Below, in pieces: positions 22,670-35,379 of a stretch of 64,000 bases of DNA (position 1 is the first letter of the stretch; each line of letters opens with the position of its first letter). This DNA is from Hermatobates lingyangjiaoensis. Taxonomy: Eukaryota > Arthropoda > Insecta > Hemiptera > Hermatobatidae. A program made the translations under genes and the position numbers. Below the pieces are notes generated by a model. That model searched no databases. It saw nothing but the letters and a program-made list of their open reading frames with translations, and was not told the origin of the DNA. The stretch is from the NCBI GenBank assembly GCA_026182355.1, contig JAPFBL010000309.1, positions 1 to 64,000 on the forward strand, read 5' to 3'.

Positions 22670-22985
22670 CTTAGGTTAGGTAAGGTTGCAGTGGCCGTCT
22701 CACAAGGGGACATACATAGGCCGAATATTGACCTTTCGAAATACCAGAAAATGAATGTTCTATGTTGAGAGTCCAACATTTTTGCCTTCACAAATGTATT
22801 TACAGTTGGTATCTTTAAAGATATACAGTACTCTGACTTGGTACAGGCGGCTTAACGTCCTTTTCGAGAGAGGACCTGCTCAAATTTATTCATCTAATAA
22901 ATCGAGGGCTGGAGTGGTCTACAAGTCCAGATGTGAGACCATTGGCACTGGGTTACCTGGCCCCTTACCCTCCCTTAACTCCTCG
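22670..22985 (-). repeat. tRNA-derived SINE, minus strand
   Basis: The minus-strand reading of 22840-22980 (CAGGTAACCCAGTGCCAATG, CTCGATTTATTAGATGAATA, GAAAAGGACGTTAAGCCG) aligns with the plus-strand SINE at 39367-39530 (GTTAGCCCAATAG, CTCGATTCATG, GGAGAGGACGTTAAGCCG). The rest of the interval is a diverged body. Confidence 0.6.
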
Positions 22986-22999
22986 TAGCCGTCATTTCC

Positions 23000-24965
23000 T
23001 ATGACCCCTTTCGATTCTACTCTCTAACTATTAACAGATATATCTCTTAACCATCTATAATTCAATTTAAAAACGATTCCTTGATAAGTTTTTGTCATGT
23101 TTAACATTATTGTACATAAACCTTAAGGAGAACCTAATGTATTCGAAACCCGCTGATTTGATATTAAAATCACTTTTTTTTTTGGAAATTTTTTATTGTA
23201 TCTAATAATGAATAAATACAATATAGTGAATGATTACACAAAGTAATTCCCTGGTATAATATTTGTGAAGGTATAGAAAATTACAATTTATTTGTGATTA
23301 TATTACTTTGTTTAAACTTTGTAGTTATTAAAATTGTTACCTAGATCACATTTCCTTTAACCAGACATTTATATTTACAAGAAATAATTAAAATAAAACA
23401 CTGAAAACAACAGGAACTTTAACAGTTATTTATTCACTGTACATTTTACTGTTACTAATAATCTGACATTCATCAATAAATTGGAAAAAATGAAAGACAA
23501 AATAGAAAACATTTACTTTTTTTATACACTTCTTTTTTATAAATTTGTTTTTCACAATTCAGTATTCTAAACGTTAGTTTTTACTTATTTTCTTTTTTAC
23601 TATATTTCCATAATTTCTCAATTCAGCCATAATTTTTAATTTTTTTTAATTTATGATTTTATCTTTTCCTTTGTCTTCTCTTTCTTTTATTACTTAAATG
23701 CAACTTTCATTTCTTCATTTATTGATAGCTTAAACTGGTCCATGACGGTAAGTGGCTGCACTGTGTGTCACTTTGTATTGGTCGATGGAAATTTAATTAT
23801 ATATATATTAGTTACGGCAGAGATGTCTGTTCCCCCACGTCTGTTTTCACTTCCTCATCCGTCGAATTTTGCTATATTGCTATTACCTGCTTTCCAGTCA
23901 TCCATAAACTTAGTCCTACTATTAACAATCTCTTCTGCATTTTGTCCTCTTTCATCTTTACATATAGATTTTCCAGAAACCACCTCGCCAATCTTAGAGA
24001 AGTATTTACAACCTTGGTAATATATTCAAAAGAAACTTGATCTCTTCGAGTGATATTCAGTTATCTATGGGAGCTGAATTATTTGGACGCTGAGGATATC
24101 TCGCCTGTCCTATTCATAACCCTTAATCCTTTCTCATGTAATCCCTATAACGTCCCTATTACTATTACTGTAATCCCTATTACTCTCTCCCTGACAGTTG
24201 CTTCTATACTTCCAAAAATTGTGTTTACCGTTTGGAGTAAACGAGGTGTGATTCATTTTACTTAGTTCTGGCATCTACTGTGCTTCACCTGCAGATGAAC
24301 GATCACATATCTTTCGTCATATGAACATATGTCTTCGGTCAATATCCACCCCCAATCAACCCGACACCATCCACACTAAGAACTACGGGCTTTCCTTTAA
24401 TAATTGTTACAGGTTACAGATGCTAAGACAAGTTTTCTCTGATAGTAAATAGTCACACTACGAGCTTCTGAGGAGACACATATTTGGTTTATTAATGCAC
24501 AGTTTACACCAGCCTTATATTTAAAGAAATCGGTTATAAAGGCTAACTGAATCATTAATTAATGAAATTTTTTTACATTTTTTTTCTTATTTCGTATTGT
24601 GTTCTTGCTTAAAGTCATTTAATGATTTAATGTTTTTTTAAATTAATGTTTAATTTTTTTATTTAACTTAATTCATTATTTATGTAACGTAATATTTTTT
24701 TAAATTGTAATGTAAAATTGAATGTCTTATTCTTTATAATATTTGTAAATATATTTTTTTAGTCTCTTTTTTTATTATTTATTTACTTAGTACAGAGCCT
24801 TATTGATTACCATGATTATGTTTTATACAAGTATTAGTTAATAAAGGATACCCTAAACAACTAGTAGAATGTGTAATACAACAACAATACAACAAGAAAT
24901 GGAAAATTGGCACAGCCACAATGAGAACATGAATACTTCAGAGGGTCAAGTCATTAAAATATATC
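23000..24965. other. AT-rich spacer, no gene seen
   Basis: A C/T-rich stretch at 23800-24400 gives open frames on the plus strand, but they show no family motif and probably reflect base composition. Confidence 0.45.
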
Positions 24966-24969
24966 ACCG

Positions 24970-25320
24970 GACCTACATGAACACCGAGTATAAGTAGGAT
25001 GACACAAGTACTCCGAGAATAATCCACTCCCATATTAAACCTAAAAAAGACGAATACCGTATATGCTTGACAATTTTTTAGAAAAATAAGAGGACGCTAT
25101 CAAGGAGGTTAACTTTCCACTTGACATCTGGAGCCACTAAAAAACACGTTCGGGGAACTTGTATGCCTGACCAGGAAAATTTTAGAAACAGACACCCGAA
25201 TAATCCAGTAAGACCAGATCCCATAAATTTACAGGTGAACGATATGTTTGTAATCTTAACTAGCAGTAACGTTGAACCCAGCCAAACGTTCAATAGAGAG
25301 AAATGTAGCCGGGTTCTCTG
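24970..25320 (+). pseudogene. PLE C-terminal relic with GIY-YIG remnant
   Basis: Broken plus-strand frames give RTYMNTEYK, IIHSHIKPKKDEYRICLTIF and KNKRTLSRRLTFHLTSGATK. These follow the order of the 46291 protein (YYKNQYTEAYKED, QIIRRNVKCNNENERLQVHI, then TTLSRRLTMHLQAGAI), but the segment between the IYYK and TLSRRL blocks, including the YIG residues, is deleted. A further 50 codons stay open to 25320 (NLQVNDMFVILTSSNVEP). Confidence 0.65.
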
Positions 25321-25631
25321 ATTGGTTCGTCTTTGAAAAGGCGTTGACTAACAATAACCGTGTGATAACATTAACCGAAGAAATGGAAATACCGTTTTAC
25401 CATTTGTGAGGCTATAGCTAGCCTCACAAAGTAAAAAAAAAACTGAAATAAATGAAATATTTATTAAATTGTAAAACTTACCATAGATACAATACAATAC
25501 AATACAATAAATTATTTATTTATGAAATCGTCCAGCTTTGTCTGCTTCGCGTCTTTTTGCAGCAAATCATTTAAAGGACTCGTACTCATAACGAATTTCA
25601 AATTCAGAAGATCTATTTTGCACTCCAATAA

Positions 25632-25632
<1 letters not shown>

Positions 25633-25672
<40 letters not shown>

Positions 25673-25845
25673 TTTCTCAGCTATTTCAACTTTCATTAAT
25701 TTCTTGGAAAGATTTTTCAGTTTTCTTATTGATTTCTTTGTTGTATGAGATAGCATGTGCAACAACTGTCCATAATTGATTACAATCCACATATTTGTAA
25801 ACCAACTTCTTTTCTTATCTTATAATTACTATTAATTTCTAACTG

Positions 25846-25892
<47 letters not shown>
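25633..25892. repeat. Two (TA)n tracts
   Basis: TA tracts at about 25633-25669 and 25851-25891 bracket 180 bp without a recognisable cassette. Confidence 0.93.
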
Positions 25893-25893
<1 letters not shown>

Positions 25894-25979
25894 TGAAGTC
25901 AATAACACTAGAAGCATTCGGTATTTTATAAATAGAAAACAATTATACTTATTCTCTATTTTGGAGGTTTCTAAAAATC

Positions 25980-26240
25980 TGCATTGGCAAAAACTAGAGC
26001 CTTCTGGGATAATGGAATGTAACGTCAAGTCGGTGCCCCAGTGAGAGTAATAAAAAGGCAAGCCCGACTCGATCATTATTTAATTTGATTAACGAGACGT
26101 CAGTTATAACGAGATTAGTCTCCCGCCAAAAACCCCAGTCCCTGCCTCCTAATGGAAATTTGATAAGCCCTCCGCGAAAACCTAACGCCTCCTTCCTGCC
26201 TTTGTGCATGCCTCCATCCCTTCACTCTTTAATATTGCCT
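25980..26240. other. C-rich island of unknown nature
   Basis: This stretch is clearly richer in G+C than its flanks and holds open frames on both strands (71-98 codons), including a minus-strand one near 25994-26209. None resembles a known family. It may be an unrecognised repeat. Confidence 0.3.
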
Positions 26241-26319
26241 TTACAATTAAACTTTCCAGTTTTTAAAAACCTTTCTATAAATGAATTTAATTTTAGTTCA
26301 CAATTTTTCAGTTAACTTC

Positions 26320-27565
26320 ACATTGGAATGGACTCATTCTTAAGAGAATGATTGAAATATACGAAGCAAATGATGGATTAATTATCCTTGTACAGATACA
26401 TAGTATCAATTTTCCCTAAAACGTAATTGATTTAAATTCAGACATGACTGTGCTAAAAAAAAAACTTAATCAATTTTCACTAAAACAAAGATTACGATCA
26501 AGATAAATTATTTTTTTTTTTATTCCCTTAACAAATGTGTGAACATGTACTATCAAATGGTTAATTTAACTAATTTATCAACCGTAACGATTAACTTTAA
26601 CAAATAATAATACATTTTGACTAACTTCAAATACATATTTTCAAGAGTATAATGTTTATATGTGTCAAAATAACAAACGAAAAAAGATAAAGGCTGCTAT
26701 TGCATACTGCTATACCACAATGATCAAAATAATAATTTTATAACTCCGTATACGTCACCATTTTATTGAGTCAATCTTAAAAAGCACTGCTCCTGAAGAG
26801 TCAAAACTGGTTTGATAAAATTTGGGACCTTAAAGCTAATAGAGATTGATGCAACTTTAATTTACACACTTTTTTTGAGCTCCGAATGAACATATATCAT
26901 ATATTTTTAAAATTTTATGAACTAGACTATTTGCATTTTCAAATTGTAAATATCTTTTGATTCAATTATTTCTAGTTTTTAATTAACTAAACTTATAAGA
27001 CTTTTTTATTGATTAGATGACCTATGTGAAGTTAGCTGCATATTTATCAAAATTTCAGATGAAAAGCGTTAACATGATATTCCACTATCCATTTGGACAA
27101 TTAAAATTAGAACAATGTGAATAAAAGAAGTTAAAAATAACTGTAAATGACAATATAACAATTTCAAATAACCATAAAACATATATATATATATAACAAT
27201 ATAGCATATTTAATCATGTTGCAGGGACCCTTAAAACTGTATCTATGGTGTGCTCTTCAATGAATAACATAAATTTAAAAAATCTCAACAATAAATATTT
27301 AATTTTATCTAAGAGGAACCAATATGATGGAGGTAGCTATGTTAAAGGATGCCACGGATTGTTATACCGACAGTTACAGAATGGTTGCTATTCTAAAATT
27401 TGAAATCTGAGTACAGATTATAAGCACCATACTTCTTAATCAAATGTGCTAGTTAAAGTTTGCCCACATTAACTGAAATTGAAAAGTCAGTGAGTATTTA
27501 TATTTGTATGTGTGTGTGTGTGTGTGATTGTGTGTCATTTTGCGATTGACTGTTTGTATGTATGT
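26320..27565. other. AT-rich spacer with a short (TG)n tract
   Basis: A (TG)n run lies at about 27508-27525. No gene is seen. Confidence 0.5.
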
Positions 27566-27571
27566 ATAAAA

Positions 27572-27867
27572 AGATTTCACATAAACACGTGAAACAACAA
27601 TCAATGATAAAACCACAATAAGAAATGGGAAAACAAGACTAAGATCTTTCAACCGTAACAAGCGGTCTTCGTCAGAGTCAAAGACCCAACTAAACACTAG
27701 ATGCAGAAAACATCTGGTGAGGATGTTTCCCTCCCACTCTTCTCAACTCCTCACCAGATGTTTTCTGCATCTAGTGTTTAGTTGGGTTTTTGTCTCTGAC
27801 GAAGACCGCTTGTTACGGTTGAAAGATCTTAGTCTTGTTTTCCCATTTCTTATTGTGATTTGATCAT
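27572..27867. repeat. 296-bp palindrome (family 2 PLE ends)
   Basis: Arms 27572-27723 and 27748-27867 are inverted copies; the left is longer by some 30 bp at its outer end. The plus-strand arm has CTGACGA (27796-27802), an ACCG/CGGT stem, GAAAGATCTTA and GTC, then TCCCATTTCTTATTGTG. Both arms share AACACTAGATGCAGAAAACA with the family-2 dimer at 14060-15005. Confidence 0.8.
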
Positions 27868-28009
27868 GTATTTCTTATTGTGTGTGCATGTATGTATGCA
27901 TTCACATATGATTAGGTAAAAACGTCTCTTTATTGCAATGTTGTGTGTGTGTGTTTCTGTGTGCCTGAATGTGTATATGAGTGATTTCTACGCAAGAGCT
28001 GTTAAAATT

Positions 28010-28215
28010 GTTGGTTTCTAACTCTCTAGCGAGTTGCTATATGAGAAGCAGTACTTCTCGGGAGGGTCTCCTCTAGCTTCCATTTGTAGCTTGCAGAGGA
28101 ACAAGAGGATACTAGACCCTGGACCCTTACCATTGGGTAAGGTCCATAGGTTGGCAGGTGGACCGGGAAACTAGCACTCTCTTAGGTGAGGCCGGGGTTA
28201 GGATCCAGGTATTTG
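28010..28215. other. G+C-rich island of unknown nature
   Basis: About 200 bp stand out as G+C-rich and contain GAGGCCGGGGTTAGGATCC, which is loosely B-box-like, but no matching A box is found at the right spacing. Possibly a decayed SINE. A (TG)n run follows at about 28266-28298. Confidence 0.3.
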
Positions 28216-28299
28216 ATGATTAAAAAAATCCTTAAACTAACGATTTAATAAGAGCCATCCACCTGTGTGAGTGTGTGTGTGTGTGTGCGTGTGTGTGTT

Positions 28300-29355
28300 T
28301 TGAAGAAAGTTTATGCTTGGTATTATAAGCAATTAGGTAATGTTGATTATAAATTAACAATTTATTTATTTTCACCCTCTTGATGTATATTCAAAAACAT
28401 ATCTGATTAAGTTACTCTTGCTAATAGAATAAATAATTAAGTAATATACGAGTAAAAACAATCGATGAGGAAATGTCATAACTCCAACACAATGAACTAT
28501 TTTACGTTTACGAGAAAGAGAAGTGGTTCATTGATCTGTCATTACTATTAGAATCAATCATAAAACTGATTCATGGAATTTATTTTTTAATTTACTTTCA
28601 AAATTTCCACTTCTATAAAATTTGCTATTTGTAAAATTTGTTAGATCCAAGAAAGGTCTCAATTTCTTTAGAAGAACGTAAGATATTGTAATGTGAAGTA
28701 GGATGAAGATCAGCTTCAAAAGTTATATGACAATATATATTATTTATTTATAGTAAAATAAAATTTAAATTTTAGGCAAACATTTAAGTATGATCTATAA
28801 TTTTGTCCACATAATTAAAAAGAAAAAAACAAGGTTTAAGTATTGATTTATGATGCAAAGGATATTTTAAGTCTGAAAATAGCCTGCATTTATTATTATA
28901 ATTGTAGGAGAATTAGTATTTGTTTTATATTAGTAGAGAGGTATTCCGTATAGAGGAGTAGAATTCTGTACATGTTCGAACTTTAGCTTTGAATTACAAC
29001 TGAAGTCTGAAGTAGTAATCAATACGTGCTGAAGTAGCTTTGTTCAAGGATGACAGAGATTGATACAGCCCAGCCACTGCAGTCACTGTTATTCCAAAAC
29101 CTGAAAACTGCGAGTAAGCACCATTTTTCTTGGACAAATGACATCATTAGATTCACTTTTATGTATTGAAATTGGTGCGAGTGTGTACATAAAGAGGTGC
29201 GAGAATGAATGAATGCAATTAACAATTAAAATAGTTAATTTTATTTTCTTTTAAAATAGATTGACTGCTACGGCTTTACTACCCTGTTTTAATTCACTAA
29301 CTATGTAATCATTTATTTTGTAGTATATAGCTATGAATTAAATAGGTTAAGAAGC
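28300..29355. other. AT-rich spacer, no gene seen
   Basis: No recognisable feature. Confidence 0.5.
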
Positions 29356-29359
29356 ATTC

Positions 29360-29522
29360 AGTCTCCACACAAAATATTTTATCGAACATCGACTCGTTTT
29401 AAACACTTAGTGTTCATCGTCAAGTTACGTATGCCTCAGTAAGATGTTGCAACCTTGCTATGAACACTAAGTGTTGGAAGTGCGTCTAGGTTTGATAAAA
29501 TCTTTTGTGTGGAGGCTTACTA
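29360..29522. repeat. Imperfect palindrome (family 7), hammerhead-like
   Basis: The arms start with TCTCCACACAAAA at both outer ends and run inward to AACACTTAGTGTTCAT and its inverse, with a 40-bp loop. The minus-strand left arm reads CTTGACGATG, AACAC-TAA-GTGTT, TAAAACGAGTC, GATG: a hammerhead-like order with a five-pair stem II but TTGACGA in place of CTGACGA and AAAA in place of GAAA, so probably dead. The outer word is shared with the hairpin at 6369-6522. Confidence 0.6.
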
Positions 29523-29772
29523 CTTCTTCTCCCATTCTAATCATTAAGTAAGATTTTTCTCTTTAACATATTCTACTTTCCTTTCGTAAGGTAAATATCC
29601 ATTTTGAAACTTATCCAAGTATTGATAATGACTGGTGACAGTTGAATCTGTTGGCAATTGGAAGTATATGATATTGTATCGATGTAGTAACAAGAATGTT
29701 ATTTAGGAAACATGAAAAACATATAAAGATGCAAGTGTCAGTCAAATATGGTCTTATTTTTATCTATCCATC

Positions 29773-30010
29773 TATATATATATATATATATATATATAAT
29801 CAAATGAAATTCCTCATAGGACTTTATATAAAATTATAACTAAAGTAATACAAAATTAACAAAGACGTGAATCACTTCTATACCACTAAAATTGTCGTCA
29901 TCTGGTAGCGAAGAGTCCCTGAGTAAAGGAGAGCGGTTTATGAAGATTCAGCGATACAACCACTACCACGAGCAATGGAGAAGGGAGAGAGAAGGAAATC
30001 AATGAGGAAT
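29773..30010 (-). repeat. (TA)n plus PLE-end relic
   Basis: A (TA)n tract (29773-29798) is followed by sequence whose minus-strand reading has CTCAGGGACTCTTCGCTACC, AGATGACGACAATTTTAGTG and GAAGTGATTCACG, similar in order to family 3 (GGGACTCTTCGCT also occurs at 49208-49220 and 49525-49537). The ribozyme-like core is degraded. Confidence 0.45.
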
Positions 30011-30590
30011 ATGTAAAAATAATGAATAAAATATAAACTAAAAATTGCGATAAAGGTAATAATAATAAACTAACAGTAATAAAAACATAACAACATTATT
30101 ATAACTCAATTAAGTCATATAAATTATGAATTGATTAACCAATCCATCAATCATTCCGTTATTGAACAAAGATGGTAGCGGAGATAAATCCAAAGATGGG
30201 TCCCCGAATTTTAGCTGCTTAATTTGATACAATACCACATGTATGATGAAATCAATGTGATAGATGAACTTGTACCATAAGTTTTTAAAGCAAACTTGCT
30301 AGATATCCACTATCCAGCAGTATTATTGATGTCTAATGAATCACGTCTTAGATATGTAAAAAAAGAACAGGATGAATTTTTCAATAGAGAAAGAGAAAAA
30401 TCTGTGCAGAGTTTTTGACTTTGACCCTTGTAAGTTGTCATGCATCAATAAATACTTTTTCAATAAAGTAATAAACTTAAGAAACCAATTTTGACTTGTT
30501 TAAACAGCTTTGGAAGCAATAAATAGCCATTACCTATCGATTACTACAACACTGTTGAGTTGAAGCGTAGAGAAGGAAGGTAAAACGCGA
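30010..30590. other. AT-rich spacer, no gene seen
   Basis: No recognisable feature. Confidence 0.5.
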
Positions 30591-30599
30591 GAATAAACA

Positions 30600-30720
30600 G
30601 ATAATATTTAAATTGATTCCTGGCCACTGTAGAGTTTTTCGTAATTAGCAGACAGATGGTATTTCAAAACAAGCAGCATCTTAATTACCCTTCAGAATTA
30701 ACTTTATGGAGACAATTCTT
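30600..30720 (+). pseudogene. Non-LTR retrotransposon RNase H relic 1
   Basis: The plus strand reads LKLIPGHCRVFRN-stop-QTDGISKQAA and then SELTLWRQFL. The pattern W/LIPGH-GxxGN-xAD-xAKxAA is the C-terminal end of the RNase H domain in non-LTR retrotransposons such as I and R1-type elements. It carries a stop and differs from the two relics at 31600 and 34170. Confidence 0.6.
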
Positions 30721-30724
30721 AATC

Positions 30725-31006
30725 AAGCACAGTATCTAAGCGACAGTGGATTGAAAAACAGATTTACTAAGTCGGGCCGACATTTTTACGAATTGAAAAA
30801 AAAAACTACTTTATACAGCAGTTAAAGAAATATCAAGACTGATATTTATGAAAAAATTGAGAATAGGCTACACGGTAACTTCCAATTTTTTTTCGCTATT
30901 TTAATATTAAGAATACTGACTAAATAATCTAACTCCTTATGAAGAAAGATATCCTTCTTCTAAAGCTCACAAAATTTATTAGCGTCAATATAGTTAATCA
31001 TCAATC

Positions 31007-31060
<54 letters not shown>

Positions 31061-31595
31061 ATATAATATATATAATATATATAATAAATATTATATATAT
31101 ATATATTAATATTTAATATATATAATAATGACATTTGTTAGAATTTAACTCAGTGTCTTTTCTTACTGCACAAAACGAGTGAGCAAAGAAGATTTACCCT
31201 ATTCACTTGGATGACTGGCTCAAATTAATTTACGACTCTCTTAAGAAATCTAAAAGTTTTCTTTGAGATAATACAAAAAAAAAGCACTGCTCCTTGGTTA
31301 TTAGCTGTATAATGTAGCTATTGGTTTGCCGGAGTTATCTAACTTCAGCAAGAAGACTGAGATTATGAAAAATTTACTTGTTCAATATTTTATGCACCTC
31401 GAGGGGGGGGGGGGATGCGGTTGAAGGTGTGGTCTGCCATGGCCGGCATGTGCCAGGGGTTAAAATAGAAAATAGTTAACATAATAAAAAGCTAACAAAT
31501 ATCTGAAATTTTATACTAAAATGAGTTTTCAAGGTCATAATTGTTGGTATGTTCTATGCGGTTCAATGATTCAATAAATACATTGAATTATGTGC
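30725..31595. other. AT-rich spacer with a long TA/TAATA tract
   Basis: (TA)n at about 31010-31055 grades into TAATA-type repeats to about 31125. A poly-G run (GAGGGGGGGGGGG) lies at about 31400. No gene is seen. Confidence 0.6.
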
Positions 31596-31599
31596 TATA

Positions 31600-31870
31600 G
31601 TGCTTCAATTGATCCCTGGCCACTGATGTCTATGGTAATGAAGAAACGGACAAACTAGTAAAGAAAGGTGCAGGTAAGCAACCTGATAAACCAATGACCC
31701 TATGTAACGGTGAGAGAATTAGCAGGGGATTTCACCAAGGCATGTGCACGGCCACCTACAGGACTGATGCAATCGGCAAACCTGTGGAGAAAACTTGTAG
31801 AGGAAAAAGATAGGCATCCAAAAACCTATCTAGAGAGTAGGCAGTATCAGAATATGGACTGACGGCATGA
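31600..31870 (+). pseudogene. Non-LTR retrotransposon RNase H relic 2
   Basis: TTGATCCCTGGCCACTGATG and the sequence after it correspond to the IPGHTDVYGNEKTD block, then KKGAGK and PDKPMT, spread over several frames. The nucleotide sequence is a close relative of 34318-34560 (both have CCTGTGGAGAAAACTTGTAG and CCAAAAACCTA). Loss of a base in the GHT codons breaks the frame at once. Confidence 0.65.
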
Positions 31871-31874
31871 AATG

Positions 31875-34160
31875 TTTTTAAACGAAATTTTCAAGGTAAT
31901 GCATGTAAATTAAAAATCATTTTATTTTAATTTTTTTAAAACTAGTTTTTTTTTAAAGGGTTGAGAGTTTATTATATTTGTTTGCATAGTCAGTTAATTT
32001 CATTCAATATTTTTTTATGATTTGAAAATTTCAAAACTTTTTATTTTGAAAAATCTTTTGTTTTCTTTAATGACGACTACATATGTATGTATACAATTAC
32101 TGTAATAAGATGAATATCTGGGACTAATAACAGCAGTCTAAAATAAGATCCTTGATTGAAATTCCATGGAAATAAATATTTTGTGGTCTTTCTGGAATTT
32201 TAAATGTTAAAGGATTATGAATAAACATAATAATAGGAGGAGCAGCAAATGTCACTACTCCGGGTGGCAAAAATAGCTCCCACGCCACTGATGCACAATA
32301 CGTTTTTTCTGACAAATTTTTTGAGTCATATAATTATTTTGTACCCAAGAGCTCTCAATATAATATCTTTTTATCATTAAAAAATAATTTATTATTATAA
32401 ACCAATTTATATTACTACCACTATATCATTTCAAAACTTACAAATTAAAGTTTGCAGAATCATTATTTGCATTATTTGTACTTGTCATTGTACAATACTA
32501 AAATATAACTCTTAAAACAATATTTGACAAAACAATATACTTAAAAAAATATTTCCTGGAATCATAACAATTCCATTGAACATGTTAAACCTTGATAAAT
32601 TGATTAATTTATTTTCAGACCTAAAAATATTCAGGTTTTGGTAGATTAATTTTTTAAAATACTTCAGCAACTTAATAAAACTGTTATTATTGCTATTATT
32701 AGTATAAAATAACTTTTGTTATATTGTTCTTGACATATTGTTCTTGAAGTTATAATTTTAAAATTATTCAATACATTTCATTTGTTTTTACTGTATTAAT
32801 TATTTATAAATAATTGTTTTGCTTCTTCCAAAGTTTTTTTCTTTTTGTTTTATTAGTAATACAATTTTGTTTTCTTGTTAAACTTTTAAATTGTGAAGAA
32901 ATTTTTGTCATTAGTGAGAAAGTAAAGGAATTAGGTTGATTAGGCAATTAGACGCATGGGTTCATGGGATCTTGATTTTCGTCTTGCAATGTCATTAGAA
33001 AAGTATTAATGTCGAATTATTTGCCAAGGAAATTGTTTGTTCTGGCCTAATCAAGACTTCAGAGCAGAATTTAATTAACTTGTAATTGTTTTAATTCCCC
33101 ACCAGGTAGAGCCTTTCTTTCAGACCCTGTCTTTAATTCTTCCTTTATTAACTGAAATTGAAGTATTAGCCAAAGTAATTTTCATCAAAAAGCAAGACGT
33201 GTCAAATTGTTAGATATAAAAATTCACTCTATTTAAGGTACAAACAGCTTAAATTTTGTTTAAAATCTTCTCTTTTTTAAAGATTAATTTTAATGACAAA
33301 AGTATTTCTGAAAATTATATTTCATTAAATTAAGCTGAATGTTTTTTTTCAGATAATTAATATTTTTTTTGTATAAATAATATAATTTAAACATCATAGC
33401 TTTAAAATATTAAAATATATTTTAAAAGATATTGTAAAATAATGAAAATTAATTTCTCAAGCTATTGTATTAAATACACATTAAGGGTGATTATGAATAA
33501 TGTCTCCACATAAACATGTTTTATAAACAAATCAATGGTTTTCTAACGCGTTCAACTTATGTTCTAATAAGCATTAGTGGGAATTATGAACAAGGCCTCC
33601 ACATAAGCAAGTTTGTTACCTTCACAATGTTTTTCCAACACATATTAATTTTTCGATTGTCTACAATAAAATTATAACATGGAAAGAATTTTTTAAATAA
33701 TAAAATTATGTAGCGAAGTAGAGAAGTGACATATATGCTTACTAAAAGAATACGAACAACGTAAATGAGGTTTTAGTTTAATTATGAAGCAGCTGTTAAC
33801 AAATTTTATCAGGAGAATGGGGTGAAGAGCAGGAATTGTTTATATTCGCAGACACATTCCAGCACAAGAGTCTTGGTGACAAGACCTGACTGAGAGGAAT
33901 ATGATCAAACTTCGTAGGAAATATTTTAGTTTAATGTGAAGAGTCGAAGAAATTTAGGACAAATTTAGAAATAAATGAACAATGATTCAAATGTCTGAGT
34001 CGCATTATAATCTGCTAATTATAAGTTCTAGATTATTGATCAAATTAACTTCCTTATAGCAAGAGTTACTTTATATAATGATACATTTCTATTGCTTTAA
34101 GACTGGAAACACTGTTGCTATCTTCTATGATGTATGCTATGTTCTTAGCATTGACCAAAA
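31875..34160. other. AT-rich spacer; possible direct repeat at 33490-33655
   Basis: The segments 33490-33560 and 33585-33655 are diverged direct copies that begin with TCTCCACATAA or CCTCCACATAA. The 32930-33190 stretch is less A/T-rich and looks non-random, but I cannot assign it. No gene is seen. Confidence 0.4.
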
Positions 34161-34168
34161 TTAAGCCA

Positions 34169-34750
34169 ATGCGCTGGGAATTCATAAAAATTGCACTGTC
34201 TGCTGATTCCCAGACTGCAATCTTGTTGATTACTAGATATGAACTCTGCGAATATGTTGAAATTATTCAGTGTGGGTAGATTAGAAGTAATCTCATCAAC
34301 AATGGCTTGACTATAGTACTACAATGGATCCCCGGCCACACTGATGTCTATGGTAATGAAAAACGGATGAACTGGGAAGGAAAGGAGCTGGTAAAGAGCC
34401 TGATAAACCAATGACCCTGAGGGAGAAATACCTGGGGATTTCATCAAGCCAAGTGCGCGGCTATCTACAGGGCTGATGCAGTCGGGAAACCTGTGGAGAA
34501 AACTTGTAGAGAGAAAAGATAGGCTCCCAAAAACCTACCTAGACAGTAGGTAGTATCAGGATTTATTAGGATTCGGATTGACAGCAATCAAGACTACCTG
34601 CGGAAAAACCACCCATGGGAGTGACGATAGATCCTCATTTCCAACTGTGTGAATAGAGAATGTAAACGGATACACACCACAAAACAAAATACCCACTGCA
34701 GAGGGTTGCCTATCCATGAATCATACTAGGCTACAAGCTAATAGCAGATG
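34169..34750 (+). pseudogene. Non-LTR retrotransposon RNase H and 3' end relic
   Basis: One frame reads EFIKIALSADSQTAILLITR, then CEYVEIIQC, a stop, and NLINNGLTIVLQWIPGHT, DVYGNEK. This is an RNase H domain: the DSQTA motif holds one catalytic Asp and WIPGHTDVYGNE holds the His and the GNE turn. The expected final Asp is lost through a frameshift after GNEK. Downstream, GFHQAKCAAIYRADAVGK and PVEKTCREK continue in frame before more stops. It has the fullest RNase H of the three copies. Confidence 0.7.
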
Positions 34751-34989
34751 CCTGACGTTGCTGGTGGAGTTAAAAAAAATCTTTTTTTTGCTAGGAATTA
34801 ACTTCATTGTGCATATTCATAATTTTAATGAATTTTTAATTTCGTTGTTAATGATGTAACTTTCAATCACTATTTATGTAAACAATTTCTTCTTGAAACT
34901 TCCAACTTACAATTTAAAAACAATGACTAATAGTTTGAAAGTAATTACAAAATCCATTTTAAAAAGGCAATATAGATGTGCAGAATCTT

Positions 34990-35375
34990 TTTTCAATTAT
35001 TTGTAACTGAATCGTCACTCAGCCTTTATGCCACTCCAATTAATTTATTTATGTCAGTATTAATTAATACTACTTTAATTAATACTCGACTCGGCGAATG
35101 CCTCGGCAATGTCCTGAGGAGCAATGCAGAGACGGTCTTTGTGCTTGAGGGCCACCGTCGTCCGTTTGGTCCCTCTCAACACCCTCAGAAACTGCCAGGC
35201 TTCAGGGATGTTGTCTATGGCTTCGAGCTTTTTATTGAGAGTCTCATCTCGTATAACTTGTAATCTGTAGCGAATTTCCTTGTTAGGCTTATTCACTATA
35301 GTTTTGAGTGATGGTAGTTTAGACTTGTTCCAAAGTTTTCGAACCTTATTCCTATATGAAATATAACGAACTTAT
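34990..35375 (-). pseudogene. Non-LTR retrotransposon fragment, EN-RT linker
   Basis: From about 35374 down to 35075 the minus strand reads VRYISYRNKVRKLWNKSK, LPSLKTIVNKPNKEIRYRLQ, VIRDETLN and AWQFLRVLRGTKR, and ends AEAFAESSIN-stop. This is the stretch between endonuclease and reverse transcriptase in Jockey/I-like elements (YRNKxRKLW, LNxxNKEIR, AxxFAxxF). About 100 codons are open without a stop. Neither neighbouring domain is present. Confidence 0.65.
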
Positions 35376-35379
35376 ATAT

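Noticed and set aside
23742..24265. Overlapping 71-92 codon plus-strand frames near 24 kb
   Set aside because: They are C/T-rich and overlap one another in different frames with no recognisable motif; a compositional effect is more likely.
26765..26830. Hammerhead-like CTGAAGAGTCAAAAC near 26.79 kb
   Set aside because: There is no stem II hairpin and no GAAA; one matching heptamer in A/T-rich DNA is not enough.
33490..33655. Possible CRISPR-like or short tandem array from the CTCCACATAA word
   Set aside because: There are only two diverged direct copies in a eukaryotic context, so it is a repeat fragment.
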